Assembly: GCA_903870275.1 (NCBI GenBank)
Contig: CAIQCK010000012.1
Location: 124,001 to 188,000, forward strand
Direction of reading: 5' to 3'
DNA: 64,000 bases
DNA from: an uncultured bacterium
Lineage (GTDB): Bacteria; Verrucomicrobiota; Verrucomicrobiia; CAIQCK01
Made by a program: the position numbers and the translations under genes. Shown piece by piece: positions 28,264 to 38,444 of the stretch (its first letter is position 1; each line of letters opens with the position of its first letter). A model generated the notes under the pieces. That model searched no databases, was not told the DNA's origin, and saw only the letters and a list, made by a program, of their open reading frames with translations.

Positions 28264-29934
28264 ATGAATGCAATGATACTCCGAACCATCGCGATATGTG
28301 GCTTGTTTTCGGCAACCAGCCAAACTTTCATTTGCGAATCCGCCGCCGGAGCCGGCCCGTCCGCGCCAGCTACCGCCTCGAATAATTTAATCGTTTACGG
28401 TCCGGTGCCCGGCCTCGCGCCTTCCGAACACTACGCGGTGCGGGTGCGTCCCGCTGGGGTTGATGCGCCCTGGCAAAAGCCCTTTGTCTTTAAGACCGCC
28501 TGCAAGGATGTGGGCGGCAACAGCGCAGGGATTGTGGTGGAAGGTTACTGGTGTTTGCTAAGCGGCTGGAGTCATTCCTACGTGAACTTCGAGATGGCGG
28601 GCCCGGTTGAGGTGGAGGTTGCCAAGGCTGATGGCTCGGCCATCCGCAAAGCCACCGTCCACCCTGAGCGCTTCGGTCGCCATGTCCAGCTCAAGGATGG
28701 CAAGGCGTATTTCACACTCGAGAAAGCGTGCCTCGTGGCTGTGGATATTGACGGCGCAATGCGTGACCAGGACACGGGCATGACCCCCACTGGGACGGTC
28801 TATAGCGGCCCGCCTCTGCACGGGCTTTCCATTTTCGCTAATCCCATTTTCCCCAACAAGCCGCGGCTGGGAGATCCGACGGTGTATGCCGTCAAGCCCG
28901 GACAGCCGCCGCCCACCAATGGCACTTGGCAGACCCTCTCTTTCCTGCCCGGCGTGCATGATATCGGACTCGCCTATCCCCTCCAAACCAACAGGAATTA
29001 TTATATCCCCGGCGATGCGCTGGTTTACGGCACCTTCAATGGAACCGGCATCCGGGGCGGTGGACATGACATCCGAATCTTCGGTTGTGGGACGCTCTCG
29101 GGCGACCGCTTGACTCATCCGGCCTACCTGAAACCGCCCGTCCCGGGAGGTAAAGAAGGTCATTATCGTGACCAGATCTACCGTTCCATCATGATCCACG
29201 GACCCTATAACACCACGGTCGAGGGCATCACCATCGTCAATCCGGCCAATGGGGCCTGCAGCTTGTGGACGGCCGCAGATTATGATGCCAGGCGTCCCAC
29301 GATGATCCACTGGGTAAAGGTCTTGGGCTGGCGGGTCAACAGCGATGCCTTTGGCCAATCCCGCAACGCCTTGGTAGAAGATTGTTTCGTTCGCACCCAG
29401 GATGACACCATCTATCCCTGTGGCCTTGGCATCCGCCGGCTGGTCGTTTGGCATGACGCCAACGGTTCGGTCTTCCTGTTAACCAATTTATCCTTTCAAA
29501 AAGGTCAGCCCCTGGTTGTGGAGGATTGCGACGTGATCTTCGCCCGCAAGAGGGGAGCGGGTGGATCAGGCGGACGCATCTTCAACATGCGCGGAGAAGG
29601 CAAAGGGGAAAGTGGACGCGGTGTGATTTTCCGCAATATCCGGGTGGAGGATCCGCGTCCCACCGTGCAAGCCTTCTTGCTCGAAATGGCCACCGAGCCG
29701 CCCTACGCCTGGCCGAAGCCCATGAGCCGAGGTCCGGGAGACTTGGTCGGGATACTTTTTCAGAATATCGAGCTGCACCCGAGCGTCTTGGGGCAGCCCA
29801 ATGTCCTTTTTGGAGCGCTGCAGTGCAAAATCCGCGATCTGACCTTCGACAACGTCACCATCGGCGGGAAGAAGTTGGAATCCATCAAGGATTTCAAGAC
29901 CAACGAATATGTGGAGGATATCCACTTCAATTAA
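28264..29934 (+). CDS. Right-handed beta-helix glycoside hydrolase (GH28/GH49-like)
   Basis: YYIPGDALVYGTFNGTGIRGGGHDIRIFGCGTLSGDRLTHP, TTVEGITIVNPANG and NALVEDCFVRTQDDTIYP. Confidence 0.55.
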   Translation: MNAMILRTIAICGLFSATSQTFICESAAGAGPSAPATASNNLIVYGPVPGLAPSEHYAVRVRPAGVDAPWQKPFVFKTACKDVGGNSAGIVVEGYWCLLSGWSHSYVNFEMAGPVEVEVAKADGSAIRKATVHPERFGRHVQLKDGKAYFTLEKACLVAVDIDGAMRDQDTGMTPTGTVYSGPPLHGLSIFANPIFPNKPRLGDPTVYAVKPGQPPPTNGTWQTLSFLPGVHDIGLAYPLQTNRNYYIPGDALVYGTFNGTGIRGGGHDIRIFGCGTLSGDRLTHPAYLKPPVPGGKEGHYRDQIYRSIMIHGPYNTTVEGITIVNPANGACSLWTAADYDARRPTMIHWVKVLGWRVNSDAFGQSRNALVEDCFVRTQDDTIYPCGLGIRRLVVWHDANGSVFLLTNLSFQKGQPLVVEDCDVIFARKRGAGGSGGRIFNMRGEGKGESGRGVIFRNIRVEDPRPTVQAFLLEMATEPPYAWPKPMSRGPGDLVGILFQNIELHPSVLGQPNVLFGALQCKIRDLTFDNVTIGGKKLESIKDFKTNEYVEDIHFN

Positions 29935-30030
29935 AGACAAGCGACAAGGCGATAGCGATCAAAATGTCTGTCCCTGGGTAATCAGCAGAGAGCAAATTCC
30001 AAATCAACCCGTTGTGAACACAAAACCGCA

Positions 30031-31974
30031 ATGAAACTTCATCTCCCTCTCACCGCCACCGTCATACTTCATCGCCTTTCGACGTTTCTTCCAGCTATTT
30101 GCCTGGGTTTCCTAAGCGTTGCCGGTTTTGGTGACTCACTCGCCCAAGAGTCGACCGTTCGTCCGGCGCCGACCCGATTCCAGAATTTCATCACGCGCCG
30201 CGGCGACAAGCTCTACGACGGCGGGAAGGAGTTCCGGTTCATGGGTGCGAACATGCCGGGACTGGTGCTGCCGTATGACTGGACGCTCTACCTGCCGGAG
30301 CGGCTGCATTTGCCAACACCGTGGGAGCAGGAGGACGGCTTCAAGACGCTCGACCAGATGAACCTCCGCGTCGTGCGGACCTGGAACCTGCCCATCCGCG
30401 ATCCGAAGGAAGACGCGAAGCCGTGGCATTATGTGCTCGGTCCCGGCCAGTTCAACGACGAGGCGTTCAAGACGGTGGACAGTCTCTTCGCGCTCGCCAA
30501 CAAATACGGCGTGCGCGTGATCCTCGATCTCACGGCGGAGGCAGGCGATTACCTCGGCGGCATCGGCACCTACGCGGCGCACCGCGGCAAGAAACGCGCC
30601 GAGTTCTACACCGATCCGCAGGTCAAGGAGGACTACAAGGCCACCGTGCGTCACGTGCTTACGCGCACGAACACGATCACCGGCGTCGCCTACCGCGACG
30701 ACAAGGCGATTCTGGCGTGGCAGTTCGGCAACGAGATGCACAAGGCGCCGACCGAGTGGATCGCCGAGATGGCCGCCTACATCAAAAGCCTCGACCCCAA
30801 TCACCTCGTTTCCGAGACGCGCCACGAGCCGGGCCTGCCGATGGTCGTGGACCCGAACATTGATCTCTACACCCGCCATCTCTATGGGAGCTACCGCAAA
30901 TTGAGCAGCGATTGGGTGGACGCCTGCCGGAAGGAAATGGCGCCCGTGCGGGGCCAGCGGCCGTTTTACGTCGGCGAGTTCGGCCCCTACGTGGACGACA
31001 AGACGTTCACGCACGACAACGTCGTCGAAAAACTGCACACGTTCCTCGACGGTGTGTGCGCCGAGCCGGGCATCAACGGCGCGATGATCTGGAGCATGTA
31101 TTTCCATCACAACGACGGCGGTTTCTACTGGCACCAGATCATGACCTGTCCGGCGGTGTGGTCGTTTCACTGGCCGGGTTTCCCCAGCGCCGATGCGCAA
31201 CGCGAGATCGGCATCATGACGGCGATGCGTGAGGCGGCGTTCAAGATTCAAGGTCTGACGGTGCCGCCCGTGCCCGCGCCCGACGCGCCGGAATTGCTGC
31301 CGATCAACGACGTGCCGCTGATCTCGTGGCGCGGTTCGGCCGGCGCAACCGGCTACGATATCGAGCGCGCGTCGAAAGCCGGCGGTCCGTGGAAAACCAT
31401 CGCCAAGAACGTTTGCGACGCGAACGTGGCGTATCGTCCGCTGTTCAGCGACATGACCGGCCGCGCCGGCCAGACGTGGTTCTACCGAGTCATCGCCCGC
31501 AACGCCTCCGGCGCGTCGAAGCCCTCCAACGTCATCGGGCCGGTCAAGGTCAAGCGCGTCTGCTTTGTGGACGAATTGCAGGACTTCTCCCGCGTCCATG
31601 CGAAGTCCGACGGGCTGACGTTGAACAACGAATACAACGCTCTCTATGCCGAATACCTTTTCCGCGCCAAGGGCGGCGCCAACGACTGGCTCAGCTACCA
31701 GGTGCCCGCGCCCATGCAGTCGGTGAAAGTCGTCGCCTTCTTCGGGAAGGAGATCGCAGATCTGACACTGCAAGTCTCCCCCGACGGCAAAAAGTTTGCC
31801 ACGCTCCAGCCGAAGCGAAGCGAGCGCCGCCTGCCCGCTCCTCCCGGCGGCGCCGCCGGCGGCCAGCGTCGCACAATGGTGGAATACGAGTGCGCCGTGC
31901 CCGCCGGCAATCGGCAACTGAAAATCCTGTGGAACGGCCCGACGGAGTTGGACCGGGTGGAGCTTTATCAGTAG
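30031..31974 (+). CDS. Secreted GH5-type endo-beta-mannanase-like protein
   Basis: [64 protein letters not shown] and [14 protein letters not shown]. Confidence 0.75.
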   Translation: MKLHLPLTATVILHRLSTFLPAICLGFLSVAGFGDSLAQESTVRPAPTRFQNFITRRGDKLYDGGKEFRFMGANMPGLVLPYDWTLYLPERLHLPTPWEQEDGFKTLDQMNLRVVRTWNLPIRDPKEDAKPWHYVLGPGQFNDEAFKTVDSLFALANKYGVRVILDLTAEAGDYLGGIGTYAAHRGKKRAEFYTDPQVKEDYKATVRHVLTRTNTITGVAYRDDKAILAWQFGNEMHKAPTEWIAEMAAYIKSLDPNHLVSETRHEPGLPMVVDPNIDLYTRHLYGSYRKLSSDWVDACRKEMAPVRGQRPFYVGEFGPYVDDKTFTHDNVVEKLHTFLDGVCAEPGINGAMIWSMYFHHNDGGFYWHQIMTCPAVWSFHWPGFPSADAQREIGIMTAMREAAFKIQGLTVPPVPAPDAPELLPINDVPLISWRGSAGATGYDIERASKAGGPWKTIAKNVCDANVAYRPLFSDMTGRAGQTWFYRVIARNASGASKPSNVIGPVKVKRVCFVDELQDFSRVHAKSDGLTLNNEYNALYAEYLFRAKGGANDWLSYQVPAPMQSVKVVAFFGKEIADLTLQVSPDGKKFATLQPKRSERRLPAPPGGAAGGQRRTMVEYECAVPAGNRQLKILWNGPTELDRVELYQ

Positions 31975-32045
31975 CCTGTCGCCCCGCGAGAAGGTGTTTT
32001 TCAACAACAACTCTCTCGCAGAGCGAGGCGACGGCTAAGCTTGCT

Positions 32046-33269
32046 ATGAACCGACGAACATTCATTAATGCCACACTCGCCGCCGCGCTCGCGCCTCTGC
32101 TGCGCGCCGCGGACAGGCGTCCGCCGCGCATCGTGCTGCGCTCGTCGTGGCAGACCGTCAACATCGGCGACATCGGCCACACGCCGGGGGTGCTCGCGTT
32201 GCTGGAGAAATACCTTCCTGAAGCCGAGGTGCGACTCTGGCCGATGCACGTGGACAATGGCGTGGCCGGGATGTTACGGCGCCGGTTTCCCAAGGTGCCC
32301 ATCGTCGAAGGCGCCGACGCGGTCAAAGCCGCGTTCGCCGAATGCGACTTCCTGCTGCACGGTTCCGGCTCGGGATTGGTGGCGGCGAAAGACGTTGCGA
32401 AGTGGCGCAAGGAAACCGGCAAGCCCTATGGCATCTACGGCATCACGCTCGGCTCTGTCAGCGGTGGCACCACCGAGTTGCTGGACACGGCGAAGTTCGT
32501 GCTCTTCCGCGATTCGGCCTCGCTCGCGTTCGCGAAGGAGAAGGGCGTCCGCTGCCCGGTGATGGAGTTCGGCCCCGACGGCGCGTTTGCCGTGGACCTG
32601 CGCAACGACGCACCGGCGGAGGCGTTCCTGAAAGCCAACGGACTCGAAGACGGCAGGTTTCTCTGCTGCCTCTCGCGCCTGCGTCACACGCCCTACTGGA
32701 AGGTCAAGAAGGGCTTCGCCTTCGACGAGAAGAAACAGGCGCGCAACGAAGCGATGAAGGAGCACGACCACGCACCGTTGCGCGAAGCCATCGTCGCCGT
32801 CGTGCGCGAGACGCCGCTGAAGGTGTTGCTCTGCCCGGAGGACGCGACGCAGATGGAGATAGGCAGGGAGTTGCTCTACGACAAACTGCCCGCCGACGTG
32901 AAGGCGCGGGTCGTCTGGCGTGAAAAATACTGGCTTACCGACGAAGCCATCAGCACCTATGTCCGCTCCGCCGGCATTTTCGGGTCCGAGATGCACAGCC
33001 CGATCATGGCGCTGGGCAACGGCATTCCCGCCATTGTCTGCCGGTTCGCCGAACAGACCAGCAAGGGCATCATGTGGCGCGACATTGGCCTCGGCGAGTG
33101 GCTTTTCGACCTCGACAACGAAGACGACATCCGGCGCGTCGTCCCGGCAGTGCTGGCGTTTGCCAAGGACCCCGCCGCCGCGAAAGCGAAAGCCGCCAGG
33201 GCCCGCGCGTTCGTTCAGCAGCGCCAGCGCGAGACGATGGAGGTGCTGCGGAAGAGCCTCGGCGTTTGA
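32046..33269 (+). CDS. Polysaccharide pyruvyl transferase family protein with N-terminal twin-arginine-like export signal
   Basis: [21 protein letters not shown], then [33 protein letters not shown]...[16 protein letters not shown] and [28 protein letters not shown]. Confidence 0.7.
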   Translation: MNRRTFINATLAAALAPLLRAADRRPPRIVLRSSWQTVNIGDIGHTPGVLALLEKYLPEAEVRLWPMHVDNGVAGMLRRRFPKVPIVEGADAVKAAFAECDFLLHGSGSGLVAAKDVAKWRKETGKPYGIYGITLGSVSGGTTELLDTAKFVLFRDSASLAFAKEKGVRCPVMEFGPDGAFAVDLRNDAPAEAFLKANGLEDGRFLCCLSRLRHTPYWKVKKGFAFDEKKQARNEAMKEHDHAPLREAIVAVVRETPLKVLLCPEDATQMEIGRELLYDKLPADVKARVVWREKYWLTDEAISTYVRSAGIFGSEMHSPIMALGNGIPAIVCRFAEQTSKGIMWRDIGLGEWLFDLDNEDDIRRVVPAVLAFAKDPAAAKAKAARARAFVQQRQRETMEVLRKSLGV

Positions 33270-33289
33270 CAACTGAACCAGACAATTTT

Positions 33290-34036
33290 ATGAACAACGA
33301 AAACCTGCTGCAAAAAGAAGCCAAGATGATGAAACTGGAGAAACTCATCGCCCAGCGCGAGGGTGTCTCCGACAAGCCGTTCGCCGTGCCCGTCAAGGAA
33401 CTGCTCCAACGTTACGAGCAGCTTTACACGGGTGCGATCAGCGACGTGCTGCGCGAGTTCTGCCTGCTCGACCAGGCGTTGCCGGGCCACCTGCGGCCGT
33501 TGCGCGACAGCGATGTCGTGGCCGGCATCGCCTTCACCGTCAAGAGCGCGCCGAACGTGAAGATCACCGGCGAGATGACGTTCCGCACGCAGATGCTCGA
33601 CGAGATGGGTGAGAACGCGTTCGTGGTGTGGGACACCTCCAACGACGAGAAGGCCACGCTCTGGGGCGGCGTGATGACCGCCACCGCCTTCGGCAAGGGC
33701 GTGAAGGCGGCGTGCATTGACGGCGGCATCCGCGACACGAAGCAGATTCTGGAGAAACCGTTCCCCGTCTATTACAAACACCGCATCCCGAACGGCTCGC
33801 TTGGCCGCTGCCTCATCACGCACTATCAGATTCCGATCAAGATCGGCGACGTGGTAATCAGGCCCGGCGACGTGGTCTTTGCCGACTGCGACGGCGTGGT
33901 CTGCGTTCCGCGCGACATCGCCTGCGACGTGCTGGTCCGCGCCGAGGAAATCCGCGCCAACGAGAAAAAGATTTTCGGCTGGGTTGCCGAAGGACAGAAC
34001 ATCCACCAGATCACGGAAAAAGGCGGGTATTTTTAA
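33290..34036 (+). CDS. RraA-like family protein (possible 4-hydroxy-4-methyl-2-oxoglutarate-type aldolase)
   Basis: YTGAISDVLREFCLLDQALPGHLRPLRDSDVVAGIAFTVK, VKAACIDGGIRDTKQIL and GDVVFADCDGVVCVPRDIA. Confidence 0.85.
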   Translation: MNNENLLQKEAKMMKLEKLIAQREGVSDKPFAVPVKELLQRYEQLYTGAISDVLREFCLLDQALPGHLRPLRDSDVVAGIAFTVKSAPNVKITGEMTFRTQMLDEMGENAFVVWDTSNDEKATLWGGVMTATAFGKGVKAACIDGGIRDTKQILEKPFPVYYKHRIPNGSLGRCLITHYQIPIKIGDVVIRPGDVVFADCDGVVCVPRDIACDVLVRAEEIRANEKKIFGWVAEGQNIHQITEKGGYF

Positions 34037-36246
34037 TGCAACGTTTCTCATGTTGCCGTTGGCTGCTCGTAACATTGATCGCCACCGTTGCGGCTGGTGG
34101 AGAGCCGGGGCCAAAGAGCGCCTCGCTCCCGAACCGACAGGCTGAAGGCGACACCAACGCCTGGCTCAATGTCCGGGACCTCGGCGCTTCAGGATCGAAA
34201 TTTGAGACCCGAGGCAGCACGACCGATGGATCGAAACAAATCACCGTCGCCAACGCCAGCGATTTTAAAGTCGGCCAGGGCGTGATGGTGTCGCGCTGCA
34301 ATATCCGATACGTCAACCCGACGCTTTGGGGACCCGGCGAGCCTTATATCGGCGCGAGCAAGGACACGGGAATGGGAATCCGCGGCTACGACGGCGCCGC
34401 GGGCAGTTGGATCGTGTTTCTGCTGGAGATGGACAGCGCGGAGCCGACGTTCCGGTGGAGTGAGGATCTAGCGCGGAACTGGAAAGGAACCAAGGTCCCG
34501 GTCACCTACGACTGGCAGCCGCTGGGCGGCGGCGTCGAGGTGCGGTTCAGCCGGCGCGACTGGAAACCGGGCCACATGATCAGCTTCAGCGCGCGCGATC
34601 AACTCGTCAGCACGATCGAGAAGATCGAGGGAAACGTGCTGACGCTGCGGGACGGCGCGAACCGCACGGCCGGCGACGCCGTCGTCAGGCATTGCGACAG
34701 CATGGCGCTTCAAGCGGCGTTCGACCGCGCCATCCGTGAGAAGAAGAACGTGTTCATCCCCATCGGCCGGTACCGGCTGGCCACCGGGCTGTTCGTGCGC
34801 AACGCCGGTGCCATCGCCATCGAGGGACAAAGCTCCGAGGACACGATCCTCGACATCTCCGACGGGCAGGGCGCGTGCCTGGCTCTGGATCGCGGCACGG
34901 AAGTGACCGTGCGCAATCTCCGGCTCGTCGGCCACACCGGGCTGGCGGAACAGCCGGGCGCGTTCCGCACGTCCAGCGGCTTCTCCTTTTGGGCCTGCAC
35001 GCTCAAGAGCTGCAGCGGCGCCAGCATCAACGGCACCGAGCGTGTGCTCTTCGAGAACGTCCACGCCAGCCGCATGGCCAGCGAGTGTTTCATCTCGGGC
35101 GGCCCGTATCGCCGCGGCGCGGAGGAACCGAAGCAATACACGAAATCGGCGACGTACCTGCGCTGCTCGGTGACCGACTGCGCGGCGAACGCATTCAACA
35201 ACTGCGATTTCGCCGAGAACACCAGCGTGTTGTATTGCCGGATAAACGGTGCGGGCTGGCACGCTTACGAGGGTTCGGGCCGGTTCATCCGCTTCATCGG
35301 CAACTACGTCCGCAACGCCGGCCCCGTCACCATCGGCGACATCCCGCACACGCTGCCGCGGCTGGACCATTACCACGACCTTGGCATCGGCCAGGCCGTT
35401 GTGCGCGACAACGTCTTCGAGGGCATCGGCCGCTGCGGCGGAGTCACGGCGATCTACGGCACCACGCAAGTCGTGATCGCCAACAACCTTTTCATCAACT
35501 ACAACGGCAACGCCATCCATGCGTCGAGCGCCACGGTCCACAACAATTACCCGTCGCGGAACATTACCATCAGCGGCAACATCATTGACCTGACCTACGC
35601 GGGCGAGAAGCCGTCTTCACGCATCGGCATCAACGTGAGCGCCTCCGACACGCTCGTTCACGACAACCAGATCTACGTCCGCGGCGCGTGCGACGCGAAA
35701 GTGACCGGCCTCCAGTTCCGCGACGGCGCGCTGAACGTCAACGCGCACGACAACCTGATCCGCAACTGCGGCCGGGGCATCACCACGCAACGTCTTTCCG
35801 GAACAATCACCGAAACCGCCGACTCGCGCACGTTCCGCCAGACCGGCCTGCCGCTCGAATGGCGCACCTCGCACCTCTACCGCAACTGGAACCTCGTCTG
35901 GCTGAAGTCAAACAAGCCGGTGGGGGAGTCCGTGATGGATGGCTACGACCCGGCGGCGCTTCAGTTCAAGTTGAAGGAACCTCGCGACATGAAAGTCGGT
36001 GACGGTTTTGAGGTCTTCCCGCCATCGGCCAACTGGAACATCCACGACAACACCATCACCGGCTGCCAGCAACCCGTCACGCTGACCGGCTACGGCAGCG
36101 ACTCGTCCTTCTTCCGCGACAACCTCGTCGAGCGCGGCGGCGCCACCAACGCAACGCAGGCCATTGTCATTACCGGGCGGTTTCAGCTCAATGGCAACCA
36201 CATCGCGGGCTTCGACGAGAAAAACAACCCAGGGATCAAACCATGA
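34036..36246 (+). CDS. Secreted right-handed beta-helix protein, paralogue 1
   Basis: LNVRDLGASGSKFETRGSTTDGSKQITVANASDFKVGQGVMVS; beta-helix repeats to the C-terminus. Start overlaps the preceding TAA. Confidence 0.65.
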   Translation: MQRFSCCRWLLVTLIATVAAGGEPGPKSASLPNRQAEGDTNAWLNVRDLGASGSKFETRGSTTDGSKQITVANASDFKVGQGVMVSRCNIRYVNPTLWGPGEPYIGASKDTGMGIRGYDGAAGSWIVFLLEMDSAEPTFRWSEDLARNWKGTKVPVTYDWQPLGGGVEVRFSRRDWKPGHMISFSARDQLVSTIEKIEGNVLTLRDGANRTAGDAVVRHCDSMALQAAFDRAIREKKNVFIPIGRYRLATGLFVRNAGAIAIEGQSSEDTILDISDGQGACLALDRGTEVTVRNLRLVGHTGLAEQPGAFRTSSGFSFWACTLKSCSGASINGTERVLFENVHASRMASECFISGGPYRRGAEEPKQYTKSATYLRCSVTDCAANAFNNCDFAENTSVLYCRINGAGWHAYEGSGRFIRFIGNYVRNAGPVTIGDIPHTLPRLDHYHDLGIGQAVVRDNVFEGIGRCGGVTAIYGTTQVVIANNLFINYNGNAIHASSATVHNNYPSRNITISGNIIDLTYAGEKPSSRIGINVSASDTLVHDNQIYVRGACDAKVTGLQFRDGALNVNAHDNLIRNCGRGITTQRLSGTITETADSRTFRQTGLPLEWRTSHLYRNWNLVWLKSNKPVGESVMDGYDPAALQFKLKEPRDMKVGDGFEVFPPSANWNIHDNTITGCQQPVTLTGYGSDSSFFRDNLVERGGATNATQAIVITGRFQLNGNHIAGFDEKNNPGIKP

Positions 36247-38444
36247 AATCGGCGGTACTTCTCAACATCGTCCTCCTGGCGGTCTGGCCCGGCTTGGCAC
36301 AGACTGGCGCGGCGGATTGGCTCAACGTCCGCGATTGCGGCGCATCGGGGTCGAAGTTTGAGACGACCGCCGCGACCACCGCCGGCTCGAATCAGATCAC
36401 GGTCGCGAACGCCGGCAACTTCAAGGTGGGGCAGGGTATCATGGTTTCGAAGTGCAACATTCGCTACACCCGGCTCAACATGTGGGGGACCGGGGAGCGC
36501 TACTACAATACCAAGAAGCCAGGAAGCTCAGTGGAGATGCGAGGCTACGACGGCAGCGCGGGAAGTTGGGTCGTGTATGTGCTGGACATCGCGCCGGGCC
36601 AACGCGCGTTCCGCTGGACCGACGACCTCGGGCGCAACTGGCACCCGGCGGTGGCCATCACGCATGACTGGCAGGCCTTGAGTGGCGGGGTCGAAGTTCG
36701 GCTCAACGAGCGCGATTGGGAGTCCGGATATGTGATCTCCTTCGGCGCGCGCGATCAACTGGTGACCACCATCGAGAAGATCGCGGGGAACGTTCTGACG
36801 TTGAAGGACGCGGCAAACCGCTCCGTGCAGGACGCGGTGGTTCGCCACAACGACGGCGTCGCTCTGCAGGCGGCGATCGATCGCGCCCTGAAAGAAAAAC
36901 GCAACGTGTATGTTCCCGCGGGGCACTACCGCATGGCGCGCGGCGTGTCGGTGAAGAACGCGGCGGCGATCACCATCGAGGGGGCCAGCGCCGTGGATAC
37001 CGTGCTGGACATCAGTGACGGCGAAGGTTCGTGCTTCTCCCTGTCGGATGGCACGGAGGTGACACTCCGCAACTTCCGAATGACCGGTTTCATGGGCTTC
37101 GACGAGGCTGATCGGGCAGACGAGCTTTCCACGAAAGGCGCGACGGCCGTGTGGGGGTTGTGGCTCAAGACCTGCTACGCCGTGGGGATCGACGGCACAG
37201 AGCGGGTGCTGGTGGAGAACTGCCACGCCAGCCGGATGTCATCGGAATGCTTCGTGTCGGGCGGGCCGAGCCGGGGGACGGTGAAACCGGGGCGGCACCA
37301 TTCCCAGGCGATCACCTACCTCCGCTGTTCGGCGACCGACTGTGCCCGCAACGCCTTTAACGACGTGAATTGCGGCACCGAGAACACAAGCGTGCTGCAC
37401 TGCCGCATCGTGAACGTGGGCGGCAACACCTGGGAGGGCGCCTCGCGCTTCGTCAAGTTCATCGGCAACTACGTGCGCAACGCGGGGCCGGTGGGCATCG
37501 GCAATCTCGGGCCGGCCAACCGCGACAAGACCTACCCGGACCTCGGCGCCGGGCAACACATCGTCGCCGACAACGTCTTCGAGGGCAAGGTGTCGTACGG
37601 CGGGCGTGCCGGCGGGAACGCCGTCTGCACCTCCCGGGGCGCGACGCAGGTCATCGTGCGGAATAACCTGTTCATCAATTTCAATTCGTCGGGCGTGACG
37701 GCCTCGGGCGAAGCCATTTCCAGGGAGTATCCCGCCGCCAACACAACCATCACGGGCAACATCTTCGACATGACGTGCGTGGGGCAGAAACCGCTGCGCC
37801 GCACCGCGATCAACGTCAGCGCGAACGATACGATCATCGCCGACAACCAGATCTACGTCCGGGGCCAGTGCGATCCGCTGGCCTCCGGCATCCGGCTTCG
37901 GGAGCCGGCGCTGAACCTGATCGTTCACGACAATCTCATCCGCAACTGTGGCTTCGGCGTCGTCACCGAGCGGGGCCGGGCGCAAATCGGCGAGGTCGTT
38001 GACGCGCGCACCTTCCTGCGCGCCGACAGAGGGCCGATGAATCTGCCGCTGGAACGGTCGAGTCCATGGCAATATCGCGGCTGGGGCATCGCCTGGTTGG
38101 TCGAAAATAAACCGGCGGCCACATCGGTCATCGAGTCATTCGATCCGGAGACGCTGCAGTTCAAGCTCCGCGAGCCGCACGAAATGAAAGCCGGCGACCG
38201 TTTCGACGTCATCGCGCCTTCGCTGAACTGGAACATCCACGACAACACCATCACCGGCTGCCAGCAACCCGTCATGCTGACCAGTCACGGCAGCGACACG
38301 TCCTTCTTCCGCAACAACCTCATCGAGCGCGGCGGCGCCACCAACGCGACGCAAGCCATCGTGGTTACCGGCCGCTTCAAACTTGACGGCAATCACATCG
38401 CAGGATTCGACGGCAAATCAACGGACGCGCCTCACAAACCATGA
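36243..38444 (+). CDS. Secreted right-handed beta-helix protein, paralogue 2
   Basis: DWLNVRDCGASGSKFETTAATTAGSNQITVANAGNFKVGQGIMVS; collinear homology with 34036-36246. ATGA overlap. Confidence 0.65.
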   Translation: MKSAVLLNIVLLAVWPGLAQTGAADWLNVRDCGASGSKFETTAATTAGSNQITVANAGNFKVGQGIMVSKCNIRYTRLNMWGTGERYYNTKKPGSSVEMRGYDGSAGSWVVYVLDIAPGQRAFRWTDDLGRNWHPAVAITHDWQALSGGVEVRLNERDWESGYVISFGARDQLVTTIEKIAGNVLTLKDAANRSVQDAVVRHNDGVALQAAIDRALKEKRNVYVPAGHYRMARGVSVKNAAAITIEGASAVDTVLDISDGEGSCFSLSDGTEVTLRNFRMTGFMGFDEADRADELSTKGATAVWGLWLKTCYAVGIDGTERVLVENCHASRMSSECFVSGGPSRGTVKPGRHHSQAITYLRCSATDCARNAFNDVNCGTENTSVLHCRIVNVGGNTWEGASRFVKFIGNYVRNAGPVGIGNLGPANRDKTYPDLGAGQHIVADNVFEGKVSYGGRAGGNAVCTSRGATQVIVRNNLFINFNSSGVTASGEAISREYPAANTTITGNIFDMTCVGQKPLRRTAINVSANDTIIADNQIYVRGQCDPLASGIRLREPALNLIVHDNLIRNCGFGVVTERGRAQIGEVVDARTFLRADRGPMNLPLERSSPWQYRGWGIAWLVENKPAATSVIESFDPETLQFKLREPHEMKAGDRFDVIAPSLNWNIHDNTITGCQQPVMLTSHGSDTSFFRNNLIERGGATNATQAIVVTGRFKLDGNHIAGFDGKSTDAPHKP

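Noticed and set aside
30136-32010. 624-aa - strand ORF antisense to the GH5-like gene
   Set aside because: No recognisable motifs and Arg/His/Val-biased composition; the + strand frame has clear GH5 motifs.
31975-32045. Intrinsic terminator between the GH5-like and pyruvyl-transferase genes
   Set aside because: Only a weak gtcgcc/ggcgac pairing with a long loop and no U-tract after it; insufficient support.
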